Below, in pieces: positions 1 through 11,525 of a DNA stretch of 64,000 bases. This stretch comes from Gavia stellata (lineage: Eukaryota; Chordata; Aves; Gaviiformes; Gaviidae), in assembly GCF_030936135.1 (NCBI RefSeq), contig NC_082598.1, positions 49,382,347-49,446,346 of the forward strand. Direction: 5' to 3'. The notes below the pieces were generated by a model. It was not told where the DNA came from, ran no database searches, and worked only from the letters and a program-made list of their open reading frames with translations. Position numbers and translations under genes: made by a program. The number at the start of each line of letters is the position of its first letter. The stretch's first letter is position 1.

Positions 1-3000
1 TTGAAATCTATACAGAAAATTATTAAACATTACCAGCTATAGTGCAAAATGTATGTGGAAGAAATTTCTCTCTGACCCTCTTCCCTAGCTTTCTAATAAT
101 CTCCTACCATTAAGTTCATGATCAGAGCCAATCTTTTTGTAGGTGAATTTGCATCAAATAGTACCAGGCCCTGCAGAGCAACAAATGCAAAGCTTGCCAA
201 TGAATCTTCACCATCCTATGGTAAATATTTGCTCTCCTCCCTACTAAAATCAAGAAAATCTGTGGGTCTTACATATTCACACACCAGAAGGTAAGGTACT
301 CAATACTGTTCACCAAATGTTCTTACGGGAGTAAAGGGAGGGAAAGCAGACAACTGCTAAGCACCCAAATGAACTCACATCTACAAATGAGAAAAGACCT
401 AACCACCCTATTCTTTTGGGCAAGTAAGGTATCAAGAGGAACTGGGTAGTTGGAGTTTAACCAAGTTGGGCCTAAAGGAACCTTCAGAAGACAAATCTGG
501 GTCTTTAAGTATGGGATTATGCAGCCTATCATGGCCTCAAGAGAGGGGTTTTGTGGAATGCCATAAACTTTCCCACCCCTTTAAGTCTTCAGTATATAAC
601 AGGTAAATAGTAATTGTCTATTTTGCCCTCCTTGAATGACAAAGGCATTTTAACTTTCCCCATCTTCCTTGAAAAATCTGTTTCCATTCCACAGGTTCTC
701 AGCCACCTCATATTAATTAACATAGCCCAGATGAAATCAGAGCTGATGTTCTCAACTTGAAGTTGTTCTGAAGGTTGTTCTCTGTCTTTTTGAAATCTGG
801 AGGTCTTCTGTACCTGGTCTCTTCAGCTATATCAGTTTGACTAATAGAAGAGATTTTTTGCTTTGTACTATCAGTGCTTTTAACACTGTTCTCCAGACCA
901 AAATTGTTGACTTAGAAAACATAATTTCACTGAATTTGAGCAGAATGTTAACCTGGCCTTACAATGTTCAATTTCCCCACCTTAGAGTTTAGTTCTGCCT
1001 TGAGTGAGGCTCTGGCTCATTCGGTTTCCATAGGGCTTCTGTCTTCATCACTGCCTTGCTAATCGGAAGTTATTTTTAGCACATGTAGCTGCCTTTTTCA
1101 TCAGCCCTTTGGGGGTAGAGATGTAGCTGGAGCAGTGGCATGATAGTTGGAAGAACTGGGGTTTCTACTCCTAGCTTCTGCCACCGGCTTTCTCCGAGAT
1201 TCTCTTATTTAAGAGCAATTAATATTCCTTTTTGTGCCTCATCCTCTATAAAATGAGAGTACTTAGCCACATCTGTAAAATGTTTTGAGATCTTTGGGTA
1301 AACACAATTCTGAGTATTTGTATTTGTTTCAGGGGATCACAGTCTGTGATGATAGTACAATAATACAGTTTTATTTCTTTGTGGAAAAGAAGCAGCACCA
1401 GTAGTTCACCATTCTGCATTCAAATGGCAGTCTGTAACTTCTGTAATATTCTTAAGTTAATGTGGTCTTTAACATTATGGATAACTATTCATTGTTTAAT
1501 GGGGGCAGTGACTTAAAACGAGTTGCTATAGTTTTACTGGACATGAGATGTTTTAATGAAAACGGGGGTTTATATTAGTTACTTCAGTGTTTGTGGAACT
1601 GTTTTAGCAGGTGCTAAATTTCTGTCATGTTGGTATTGTTCAAAACACATTTAATGACACATAAATACTGGTTTTGTGTAATGCACGCAATATCCAAGAC
1701 AGACTCACAAACTCCAAATGAGAAGTTCGTCTGCTTAATGGTCCACATCTTACGTTTTTTTCCCTCTCATGGAAACAGCTTACTGCTATAGTTGCTGCAT
1801 TAATCCATAATCCAATAAAGGGAATTTATTTGAGAGGTTGAAGGCAGAGAGAAGAAAAAGAATGTGTCTATAGTGCACTGTGGGCAATAGTTCTGCTAAA
1901 AATAAGATAGAGCTCTTGAATGACTCCGTGCTTGCCTTTCTCAATGTGTGAGACATACATACTAAAGTTTCACAGTAAAATTTTAAGGTGCAATTATATC
2001 CTTTCTCCTATTCCTCAAGGAAAAAGACCACAACAAAAAAACAATCAATCAACTCCCCAGGCCCAAATTGTTCTTCCTGTTATTTCAGCTGTCACAAATG
2101 CAGGGATAACCCGGCCATTTCTTAAATCCGTACTATTGGCTTGCATTAAATATCATATGATATTAAATGAATGTTGACCCTTCAGCTTTGGTAAGAACTA
2201 TGTCAGTTCAGTGTACAGCTCTACTGTGGTATACCAAGCACACCTCTAGTAGCATACATGCACAAATATATGACCTCAAGACTCTTCTGAAATGAAGCAT
2301 TGTATAGACATGTCTCATGTTGAACTTCCCATGTAACTTAGATGTAGTAAAATGTTTGAATTAAAGCCGTTCCTGATTGCAAAGAATGCATATGAATGGC
2401 TTTTACCTGTAGCTGAAGGAGGGCTGGCAGATTCTGCATGTGGGTTTTTAAAGCTTTAAAGACAAAATTGAAGGAAGGAATGCATCGATATTTATTGACA
2501 CTGGTGACTGTTCACTGAAAGTTCAATGACAGTCTGGTTCCTCCAAGGGAATGCTGACAGGCATTGCTACAAGTTTTCATGTTGGTACCTTGTTGCTAGC
2601 ATTGCACTTCTTTCTTCTCCCTCAAAGGAAGCCAAGACCTTGATGTTTGGTGCTTCATGGAAACTATATGTACGATCTTCGAACAACATTAGTTGTTTTT
2701 GCTAGAGTTTGAAAGGTACAATTATGTGACTCAGTCTCTGGAAAGTGAGCTCTGTGGAGTTTTTGACTCTAAATGTCAGGTACAATAATTTTCATTCCTT
2801 TCCCCCTCTTCTGATGTGAAGGCTTTGCCTGTAATTTTTAATGCAGTTTGTAAAGAACTCTGAAGAAACTATCAAAATGCTCAGGCTTCTGAGAAAATTT
2901 GTTAGTACTTACCTTTCTTCTTTTGAGTATGGGTTGACTTCTGAGAGCTGTTAAATGCCCTAGCTGGATCTTGTAAATCACTGTTCGTAAGATAAACTAT

Positions 3001-4534
3001 TAATACTTTATTTAAAGTGTTGCTTGTTTCCCATGTCTGAGATGAATTTCAGAAAACAGCCAAGACAACATGCTGATTTTTAATGCTTGAAAATTTCTCA
3101 TGCTAGAATCGTCATTTAATGAACTAGTGCTTTACTCTGATTTCCAGTGTACAGTTTAGATAGGAATAATGGTACTGCACTCTTTAGGGATAGATATAAA
3201 AGCCTGGAAATCATTTGGTGCTCAGATACACACTTCCCGTGGGTCAAATTAATTGGCAAGAAGTTTTGAGCAGGATTAAATGAAGGCATATGAATTATAG
3301 GCCTAAATTTTGGTTTTGGCACCTGCCATCATGTGATACAATCAAAGCCTTGAGTTGCCTATAAAATGCTCGAGCCCGTGGGCTGCGACGAGAAGCCTGC
3401 AGAGATCACCAGAGTGTAATCCACAAAGCATTGCCTGCCTGGGACTGGGAACAGCACAGGCAAGAACTGCTGTGAGCGTCCAGGAGGTGTTGAAGCAAGG
3501 TGAGGAGAGGCAAAAAATGGCTCTAGCAAGCTTGTCTCAGTTCGAGTCCATGTTCTAGGTAGTAGTGAAGGGCAGGGGGAGCTTCACACATCCCTCTGGG
3601 TCAGATACGGCAGTAGCTAGCAGGCAGATCCAGCGTTCTGGCCTGCAGCTCCTCATTCCTCTCTCAGCTGGCAGTAGAGTAGTTGCTTCTAAAAATAGTA
3701 CATGTTACAGATGCTCCTGTTACCACTGCATGAAGGAATGGGATCCTTCTGCTGTGTGTGGATAGAATTACAGTCCCTGAACACGAGCAGAAGCCGAGCT
3801 GCAGGAACCCACATCTTGGTGGACACTGGTGTCTGGAGCACCTGAATCTGCTTCTGGTGCTCATCAGCTGGCTTCTCTATCGTTTCTTCTAAGTGTAGGT
3901 TTTGCAGATCGTTGAATACTGTCATGCTAATTTAGACAGCAGCTAGCAGGAGGGTCTAGCATGCAGTATGCCATTAGAAAGGATTGACTTTTTTCCTTTA
4001 TTTCAAGTTTGGGAATTTGTATAAAGGACATCCAGATTTTTAGAAGGAAATACTCCTCAGATTAGATTGTTAAAGTATAGTTATTTTAGCAAAGACAGTC
4101 CTCTTCTTTTTTTTAACAAGATTGGTCAATTTAAAGTCGGTTTCATTTTTTACTCTTACCTTTTTATGCTTTGCTATTGAAGTGGTGGTTACTGGGAGAG
4201 AGTACTGTATCCCATTTAAGTTTTAATTCTTTTCTGTTTGTTCATTCTGAGTGCTGCTATTTTATAAAGTCAGACAATGTTTTGTTAGCAAACAAATGGT
4301 AAGTATAAAGCAAACAGCCCTTCCTTCTCTAATAAATGCTTCCATTATTCTTTCTTATTAGTTAGATAGAATTTTATGTCATGGGCCAAACTTGAGTTGA
4401 TAGCCAAGCTGGAAATGATAATAATGTCTCAGTTGTGGGAAATGGATAAGGTTACTGATAAGCTGCTTATTTTGAAAGGTGCCTGGTGTCTTCTTAGTTT
4501 AGACTTACTGGCTTTGCTAACTCTTACAGTAATA

Positions 4535-4613
4535 CTTTCTTCTTTTTTTTTTTCCTTTTTTCCTTTTTTTTTTTTGTGTTTTGTTTTCCTTCTTTTTTGT
4601 TTTGTTTTTTTCT
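4535..4613. repeat. T-rich pyrimidine tract
   Basis: Nearly 80 bases of T with scattered C and a few G. It gives rise to a spurious hydrophobic Phe-rich open frame. I see no adjoining retrogene to suggest that it is a reversed poly(A) tail. Confidence 0.9.
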
Positions 4614-5077
4614 TGTGAGACTGGAATTGGGTATTATGCTGATAATATGATACCTCAAACTATTGGAAATTGTTGGCATGGATTATAAAGAATTGAGTTT
4701 TATCCAGTTAAAATAGGAGGATACATGTAATGAATGCAGTATGTATTTTTCTGTTTAAATACTAATATCATAAGAATATTTAGATGGCCACAGAACTGAA
4801 AGATCTTGCAGCATAATTTAACAATACTACATATGAATCTGGATGCAGACACAGATTTAGCTGTTAATTTGAATATCTCGGTTTACTAGAGTATTGCACA
4901 AAAAACTGGGTGACTGTATGCAAGTTACTGAGAACCGGAGACATGTTCTCATTGAGAGTAGTTTCAAAGTTGTCCCAAGAATTGTTTGCCTATCCAGTAC
5001 CTTGCGGTAATTCACTCTTAAAATAACAAAGGCCGGGATCAGCTGAGTTTACATGTGTGAGAAATTATATTTATTTT

Positions 5078-5116
5078 TATATCTATATATATACACACAC
5101 ATATATATATATATAT
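5078..5116. repeat. AT/AC dinucleotide microsatellite
   Basis: A compound run of TATATCTATATATATA, then ACACACAC, then ATATATATATATATAT. Confidence 0.9.
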
Positions 5117-8045
5117 GAATGGACCAAGTGCTTCAAAGGGGTCCACTGGATTCTGGGTATACAGTAGGGTGACAGGTATGGTGCTGTATACCAGAGTATG
5201 GACTTACTCTATTTGTGTGTCTCACAATTAGCTACACATCCATATTAACATAGAAAAATGTTAGATGCCTTTGGTACAGACTCTTATCTAAGATCATACT
5301 GGGGAATTTCTTGATGTTTATCCTCTTCAGTGATGTTCTGCTTGCTAGAAAGCGAAATTTATTCTGTCTGCTGGTACAAGGTAAGTAAACAAAATGGCTA
5401 GTTTTCTGTATCTGGTGCTAAGGTTAGATGGACTGTTCAAAGAATGTGAAAGACCCCAGGGACTGTTAAGAGTTGCTTTGACACACCGTTCTTTAATCTT
5501 CTGTAAACTAAACCAAACAGAAAATAAAATTGCAAACCCTCCTTAATATCAGAGACTGATTGCTAGGCTCTTCAGCTGTTTCAGTTGAAAACTTGGCACC
5601 CTATCTCTTTTGACACTGCAAATTCCCATTACTGTAAATTTAGCTGCTTTTCTGCAGGTATCTGCATCTGTGTTGCTCTGTGAGGTTTTTTCTTTGTAAA
5701 TCATGGTCTGAAAATAGGTATGGAGAGTAGTGCCTTAGAACACTAACAGAGAATAAGCTTGTCTAACTTTACACACCTAATTTAATGGCACGTAAGTCAT
5801 TAAAAGACTGGTGTACAAAGTCAGTAATAAGTTGTGGCCTATGCAGTAGTTTTTCGTTTTACGTTTTACCTCTGAGAGAAGGTAATGTTAAGATACATTC
5901 ATTACCCCTACCAGGAAAGGTAAGCCTCAGTTTCTGAAAGCATCGTTGAAAAAATGCCTTGCCATTTCTGTTTACTCTCTTTCAATTGCGAAACAGCATT
6001 GTTTTGTGAGTAGCTTGCTTCACTGGGTTGGAACTGTTTGAGGTTATCATGGATTACTCATGGGAACTATTGCATCCTGAAAAAAAATAAAAATCCTCTA
6101 CAGCCAAGGTATCATTGGTGGTAGTTTCAGACAGATCCTAGGAGAATGAGCCCTTGATGGGACCAAAAGATCAACGTTAAATGCTCTGTTAATGGCCTAC
6201 TAACATATTGTATTTCTTTGTGTGAGGTTGCATACAATTGCTTCTTCCTTCTCCCTCAGTTAACTGATTAAGCAGGGACCTCAGGGAGTCTGTTGAAACT
6301 TTCTTATAGAAAACTGAGAAAATACACGAATTAATGTGTAGGGTGTTTTGTTGCTTAACGTTTCCACAAAAGTCGTCCTAATCACATCAACATCTGTAAG
6401 CATGCACTGGCATTCATAGATGTATTAAATCGTCTCCATCTTTCAAACCGGGCAAGCTTAATGCAATGTCTCACCTCTTTATGATTGTCTGTTTGGACAG
6501 TTGCTGATCAAAATGCACAAATAACTGTTAATCTTTCATAGTGACCATAGCTTAAATTTCAGTGTCTTTGTAAACTTGACTTGAAATTATTCTCACTGTA
6601 GCTTCGTATGTGTGCTGTGGCACATGTTTATTTTCTTCATGTTACTGCTAAATTGCTGAAATAATTTCCTTCTTGTCCAGCAGTTGCAGACTTCTGTTCG
6701 GTTCTGTTTAGTAGAACTAAACCTATATATAACCATAAAGAATAAGTTCAAATTGCATTGAAAATGCCCTTTAAGTTTTGATTTGAAGGTTTTAAGGCTG
6801 CAGAGATATAACTGAGGACTTCATTGGGATTTAGAATGTCTACTGCTGTGTATGAAATCAGAAAAGATCATCTCAACATTCCCATTCTATTCTCTGTTAC
6901 CAGCTCTGATTAATTAGCGTTCACTTTGATCCAAAATTTCAGTCGGCCCACAGGAGTTACTCATGTCTCATTTCCTCCTTCAAAATAAAAAGGAAGAGGC
7001 AACACCAATAACTCGAAGATTTAGCTCTGAATCTACAGCTGAATCCTAGGTCATCTTGACAGACAACCTGAAACAGTTCATTCCCTTCCTGTTACCTTGG
7101 ATGTATAACTGTACCGTTGAGCAAATAATTTTGGCATACCATTAAGCTTTTGCAGTGTGTATGGATTCGGGGTTAGAAGATCTCAAAAGTATGCAACTGA
7201 GATCTTATACCCATGGCAATGTGATAAGGATACTCTCTTCGTTTTGTCACCGAAGTGTTGCACTCAAAAATGCATGTGTTTTACAGAGTTCTTAGCAAGC
7301 TTTTTGGCTTCTTTGACTCCTGATATAAAATTTTGCAATAAAAAAACCTGCCTGTGGTTGCAACATATTGTTGCTCTATTTAGAGTTAAGTCCTGTGCTG
7401 TGTTTGTATGAAGTGATCTTTTCTAAAGCAGTGTCAGCTGTGATGTTAGCAATGGAGGAGTACACTAGGGGGGCTCCACTTCATCCACGTTCTAGTTTAT
7501 CATCCATCTACCTTAAAGCTTTGCAGGAGTTACCTATAGCATCTATTGATTTTGGATATGGATAGTAAAGCACACTTTAAATATTGCATAGTGATGTTCA
7601 CCAGCCTCTTCCTCGTTCTTTCATATGCCTGTAGTGAAGTAAGTTGATAAGAAGCAATTTACTGACCTGATGAAGGAAAAAAACCAAAACACCTTTATCT
7701 TTTGTAGATATTTAGAAAACCTGTGTTCTGAAAGTGTTCATTCTGCTTTTGCCTCTTCAGCTTTGAATAGCAGTATTGATGTTTACAGTGAATTGTGATT
7801 ATTGAAATTAGATCTTTGAAATACAGCAAAATGAGTCTATTTTCTGTTTCAGGAAGCCACCATGGCTTTGAACTCTGAAGCGTTTCCTCCTTTATCTCCA
7901 CCAGAGAGCACTACCAGCTGCACTGCTAAGGCCTCTCATGTATCTACCAAAATGCTGATTGTGACGTGACAGTCAGTCCTGTGTAAAATGTCATTAGAAA
8001 TTGTACTAACCTCCTGTCACCTTGTCACATGTGCTTGTTACGAGA

Positions 8046-8215
8046 AATTAGGGCCAGAAGGGACTTTGGGAGATCATTGACACCCTTCTGCCTCAAGACA
8101 AAAATCTACTGTATCTAGACCAGTGTCTGTCAGGAATGTTTGGATCTCTTTAAGTCTTCAGTGAAGGAAAGCCCATGTTTTCCCCAGCCGGTTTCTTCTG
8201 CCACTTCGTGATCTA
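8046..8215 (-). mobile_element. Old CR1-type LINE remnant
   Basis: GGGCCAGAAGGGACTTTGGG then AGATCATTGACACCC and a later TCTTTAAGTCTTCAGTGAAGG resemble the reversed 3' end of older CR1 families. Divergence is high, so family and exact ends are uncertain. Confidence 0.5.
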
Positions 8216-8804
8216 TAGACTTGCCCTACCACTTTGCCCCCTTCTTCTCGGTGTCACCTTTCCGGCAGCTCACTTCCATTTTTTCCTCTATATTTGCTGT
8301 AGGTGGGATAAATAGTATTTCATTTCTTTCCTCCATACGCACATGCTTTGTGCTTTTAAAGAGTGTTATTTTCCTTTCCTCACTCTTGTCATACAAGCCA
8401 GAGGTTAACAAATCCATGTGGCACTGTAGCATTATCAGTGGTGATGGGTGTGGGCATCCAGCGGTGAGGCAACTGCATCTAAAATCATTACCAGGGACAG
8501 TTGCTGGCTCTGCTGGGCCATGCAATGCTCTGAGGTGGCTGGCGTGTCAGCTGTGGTGCATTGCCGGTGCTCCGGAGTCTGTGCTTTGTAACCTGCGTCT
8601 TGCCGAGGAGGGACGGTGACCACAGGAGATGGCCCTGGCGATGCTGTAGGGCCTGGAGCACTCCTGCGCTGGAGGCTGGGGAGGTGGCAGCGGCAGAGGG
8701 ACGGCTGGCTGTGGCCTGGGTGTGTGCTGTGGAAGCAGTCGTGCTGGACCTCCTAGTTTTGCTATGCTGTGCTAGGCTCAGCGACAAACAAGGTGGAGAA
8801 GCAC
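8216..8804. other. Moderately GC-rich non-coding block
   Basis: Several overlapping open frames of about 100-130 codons occur on both strands, as expected of locally high GC and few stops. None resembles a known protein. Part of it (about 8590-8690) faintly resembles sense-strand CR1. Confidence 0.45.
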
Positions 8805-8955
8805 TGCTTCCAACTGAACACCTCCAGTTTCTTCAGTCTTTTGTTGTAAGTTGCCATTCCCGGCTTTTGATCGTTGTTGTTTCCTCTATTCATAGATAAC
8901 ACGGTGAAGACTGACGTGTTTCTTCTGTCCGATTGTGAAGGTGTGGTCAAAGGAA
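8805..8955 (-). mobile_element. Possible CR1-type LINE remnant
   Basis: AACTGAACACCTCCAGTTTC followed by TTCAGTCTTTTGTTGTAAG resembles the reversed CR1 segment that normally reads GCTGAACACCCCCAGC and CTCAGCC. Later TTTTGATCGTTGTTGTTTCC and GAAGGTGTGGTCAAAGG fit the same order. Identity is low, so this is tentative. Confidence 0.4.
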
Positions 8956-10016
8956 TAAACATCAATAGGAATTTTTTTTTTTTTAGCATTTGCAGTACTT
9001 CATCTTGCGAAAGTGGCGTTATGAAGAAACTTTGATTTTCACACTTGTGGATTCAGGGAAGCTGGTACTTTCTTCGTACTTGGGTTACTCATTTCTCTAC
9101 GCTTGCTTCAGACAGTATAGCTTCAGATGAAACTTTGGACTGGCCTAGGGAAGAACAGAAATGACAGACTATTTTAATCTCCAAAAGTCTGACTTCTGTT
9201 TTATAAAACGTAGAATTAGTTCTGCGTGCTTGTTCAGTCACTGTTTTCTGTGCTGAAGGAGGCAGCTTCTGTCTGGTTGGCAAAACCTGGTGTGTGCAGG
9301 ATTGGTAACTCTTGTCAGGTTTGCACTTTTCAGAGTGGAGGGCAAGGATTTAAACTGGAGTATGACTACAGCTCCTCCCAGTGGCACGTCTTTCTGTTCG
9401 CTGGTACGGCAATGCCAGACCTAGCGGTATTCTGAGAAACACACACACCCCACAACCCCATTTTTACAGAGGTGGGAAGGGGTCTTTTTGTGCCTGACTG
9501 GTAGGATCAGTAATAAGGAACTGACTGTCTATCTGTAGCAGCCCACTGGACAGAAAGACTGCCGGAAACATAGGTGTGTTCTCTCATTCAACATCACTTC
9601 ATCTTGTCTCAATGCAGGTTTGAAAAACAGCGCATCTCCACAAAGAAACTGCTGCTGTTGTTTTCCACATGCAGTCACCCTGATTCTTTCTGCAGAAAAT
9701 CTGCGAGATTTGTAATCTATCCACATAGTTAAACCTCTCATCCCAGCTCTCATCATTTGGCATTATGGTTGTTGCCGCATCCTTTTATCAGGCCTTTACA
9801 AATGCAGTCTTGCTCTTGCTGTGTCAACTCAGACTACTGCTGCATGCTGAATTTTATTCTTGTACAACAAGCCATTCCAAAAGTGTTTGGGCAATGCTTC
9901 CAGGAGGCAGTGGAGGAGATACCGTGACTGTTGGCACCAACTGGTTTTGGCTCTATGCCAATCCATGTAATTTTGAAATCTTTTCTGTGCTGTTGTTTGT
10001 GTATATATAAAGCCTC

Positions 10017-10038
10017 TGTGTGTGTGTATATATACACA
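10017..10038. repeat. TG/TA dinucleotide microsatellite
   Basis: TGTGTGTGTGT is followed by ATATATATA and CACATGCAC. It is short and compound. Confidence 0.85.
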
Positions 10039-10267
10039 TGCACAATGTGAATATATAGTACTTTATATTGTTAAAAAATCGCACAGGATTTTGGAAAATC
10101 ATTTACTCATTAGACTTTCTCTTGCATTTCTAATTGCATAGGCAATTGCATTTATTGAATTCCATTTCAGTTCTGCTTACAGTATTCCCTTTTTCTTACG
10201 TTCTTAATTGGTAAGCATCTATATACATTGACAGATTTGCATTGCAAAGTGCAAACCCTCCACCACG

Positions 10268-10390
10268 TCCTTGGAGGTTTTCAAGACCTGACTGGATAAA
10301 ACCCTGAGCAACTTGGTCTGAATTCAGTATTGAACCATCATTTGAATAGAAGGTTGGATTAGAGAGCTCCTGAGATCCCTTAAGTCTAAA
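10268..10390 (+). mobile_element. CR1-type LINE 3'-UTR fragment (decayed)
   Basis: CTTGGAGGTTTTCAAGACC, then CTGGATAAAACCCTGAGCAA, then AGGTTGGATTAGAGAG with GAGATCCCTT follow the usual order of the CR1 3' UTR in sense orientation. The terminal 8-bp repeats are missing. The fragment is old and non-functional. Confidence 0.65.
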
Positions 10391-11222
10391 CTAGTTGGAT
10401 ATTTTTTCTTTTTGTGGGCAGAATGAAAATCTGGCTCTATAGTCAGTAGTAAGGGCCAAAGCTTCAATGCTGGAGGACTAACGCAATGGAGAGTCAAGGG
10501 CTCAGCTTCCACTGACTCCTATCAGTGTACTGGAGTGCCAAACAAACGTATCAGAAATACGTGCATTTTCCTGTCTCTTGGCTTTGGGTGGAGTGCTAGG
10601 ATGTGCTTCAGGCACATGCACGGCTGCAGGAGAATCCTCCCGGCTCTAAGTATGTACGTACTCCATACTCTGTGGAGGACGTAAAACTTTGAAGGGGCTT
10701 GAGCATCATTACTGATGTGTGCTTCACACCTTGATAACCTCCGTTCTTACTTGTTAAATCGTCCTGGGCTCATGTCTGTATTGTTGCCTGTCTTCACCTC
10801 CATTACATCAAACAAATACTGTTTATACCTTTTTTAGGAACTTTTACGGCTTCTCCCTATTTTGGCAGTCAGCTGTAAATCAAAATACTGAGACGGCTAC
10901 AGTTCATTTGATAAGATTTTTAAAAGGTCTATCAGTCTTCTGTTGTAAAAGCAAGTAATGACTTTTTTTATAAGAAATTTGACATTGGAATTTTTGTTAG
11001 TTACGTGTTACTGACTACTGACATTAGGGAAAAAAGCCTCAATTTTGATTATAGGGAGATAGAACAGAACACTGGGGAGACACAGTAGACTATCTAACAA
11101 GAAATGATTTAAAAAAGGCTTTCTATAACCCTTTCCTCACTTTTACAGGCAAAAATGAAACATCAGTCTGTATATTGGTGTACGTGTGTTAATGTATTGT
11201 TTTACAACGTGGTGCAGCTGAC

Positions 11223-11239
11223 ACCCCCCCCACCCCCCC
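11223..11239. repeat. C-rich tract
   Basis: C7, A, C7 and T lie about 20 bases before the CR1 fragment at 11261. Confidence 0.85.
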
Positions 11240-11260
11240 TTCTGATCCTCCTTTCAGTTT

Positions 11261-11525
11261 CATGGAGTCATAAGGCGATTTAGATTAGGAGGGACTTTGG
11301 AGGTCATCTAGTCCAGACCCCCACTCACAGTGGGACCAGCTTAGATGAAGTTGCTCAGTGTTGCTATTCAGGATAAAGTTTTAATATCACCAAGGACAGA
11401 TATTCCACAGCTTCTCTTGACAGCATGCTTCAATGTTTGACTGCCTGTGATGTGAAACTTCTTTTCAGTAAATATAGTCAGAATTTCTATTGTTGCAACT
11501 TGTGATGGGACAAAGGCTATGGACA
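11261..11525 (-). mobile_element. CR1-type LINE 3'-UTR fragment (decayed)
   Basis: The plus strand reads TCATGGAGTCATAAGG, then GGAGGGACTTTGGAGGTCATCTAGTCCAGACCCC, in pieces typical of the reversed avian CR1 3' end. It continues through a diverged version of the segment around CCACAGCTTCTCTTGACAG and GTGAAACTTCTTTTCAG. The orientation places the element on the minus strand with its 3' end at the left. It is truncated and has many substitutions, so it is an old insertion with no coding capacity. Confidence 0.8.

Larger units (their letters stand above)
1..8040. other. Non-coding, FBXW7 5' intron or upstream sequence
   Basis: AT-rich single-copy-looking DNA. Open frames are all under about 90 codons and resemble no protein I know. 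Apart from the T tract at 4535 and the microsatellite at 5078 I find no repeat. A TATAAAA at 3360 followed by a GC-richer 140 bases is discussed under findings. Confidence 0.6.

Noticed and set aside
4376..4618. 80-codon frame ending in a Phe/Leu-rich tail
   Set aside because: The apparent membrane segment is the translation of the T-rich tract at 4535-4613.
8221..8899. Cluster of open frames of 99-132 codons on both strands
   Set aside because: Overlapping in several frames without homology. Best explained by higher local GC and CR1-derived sequence.
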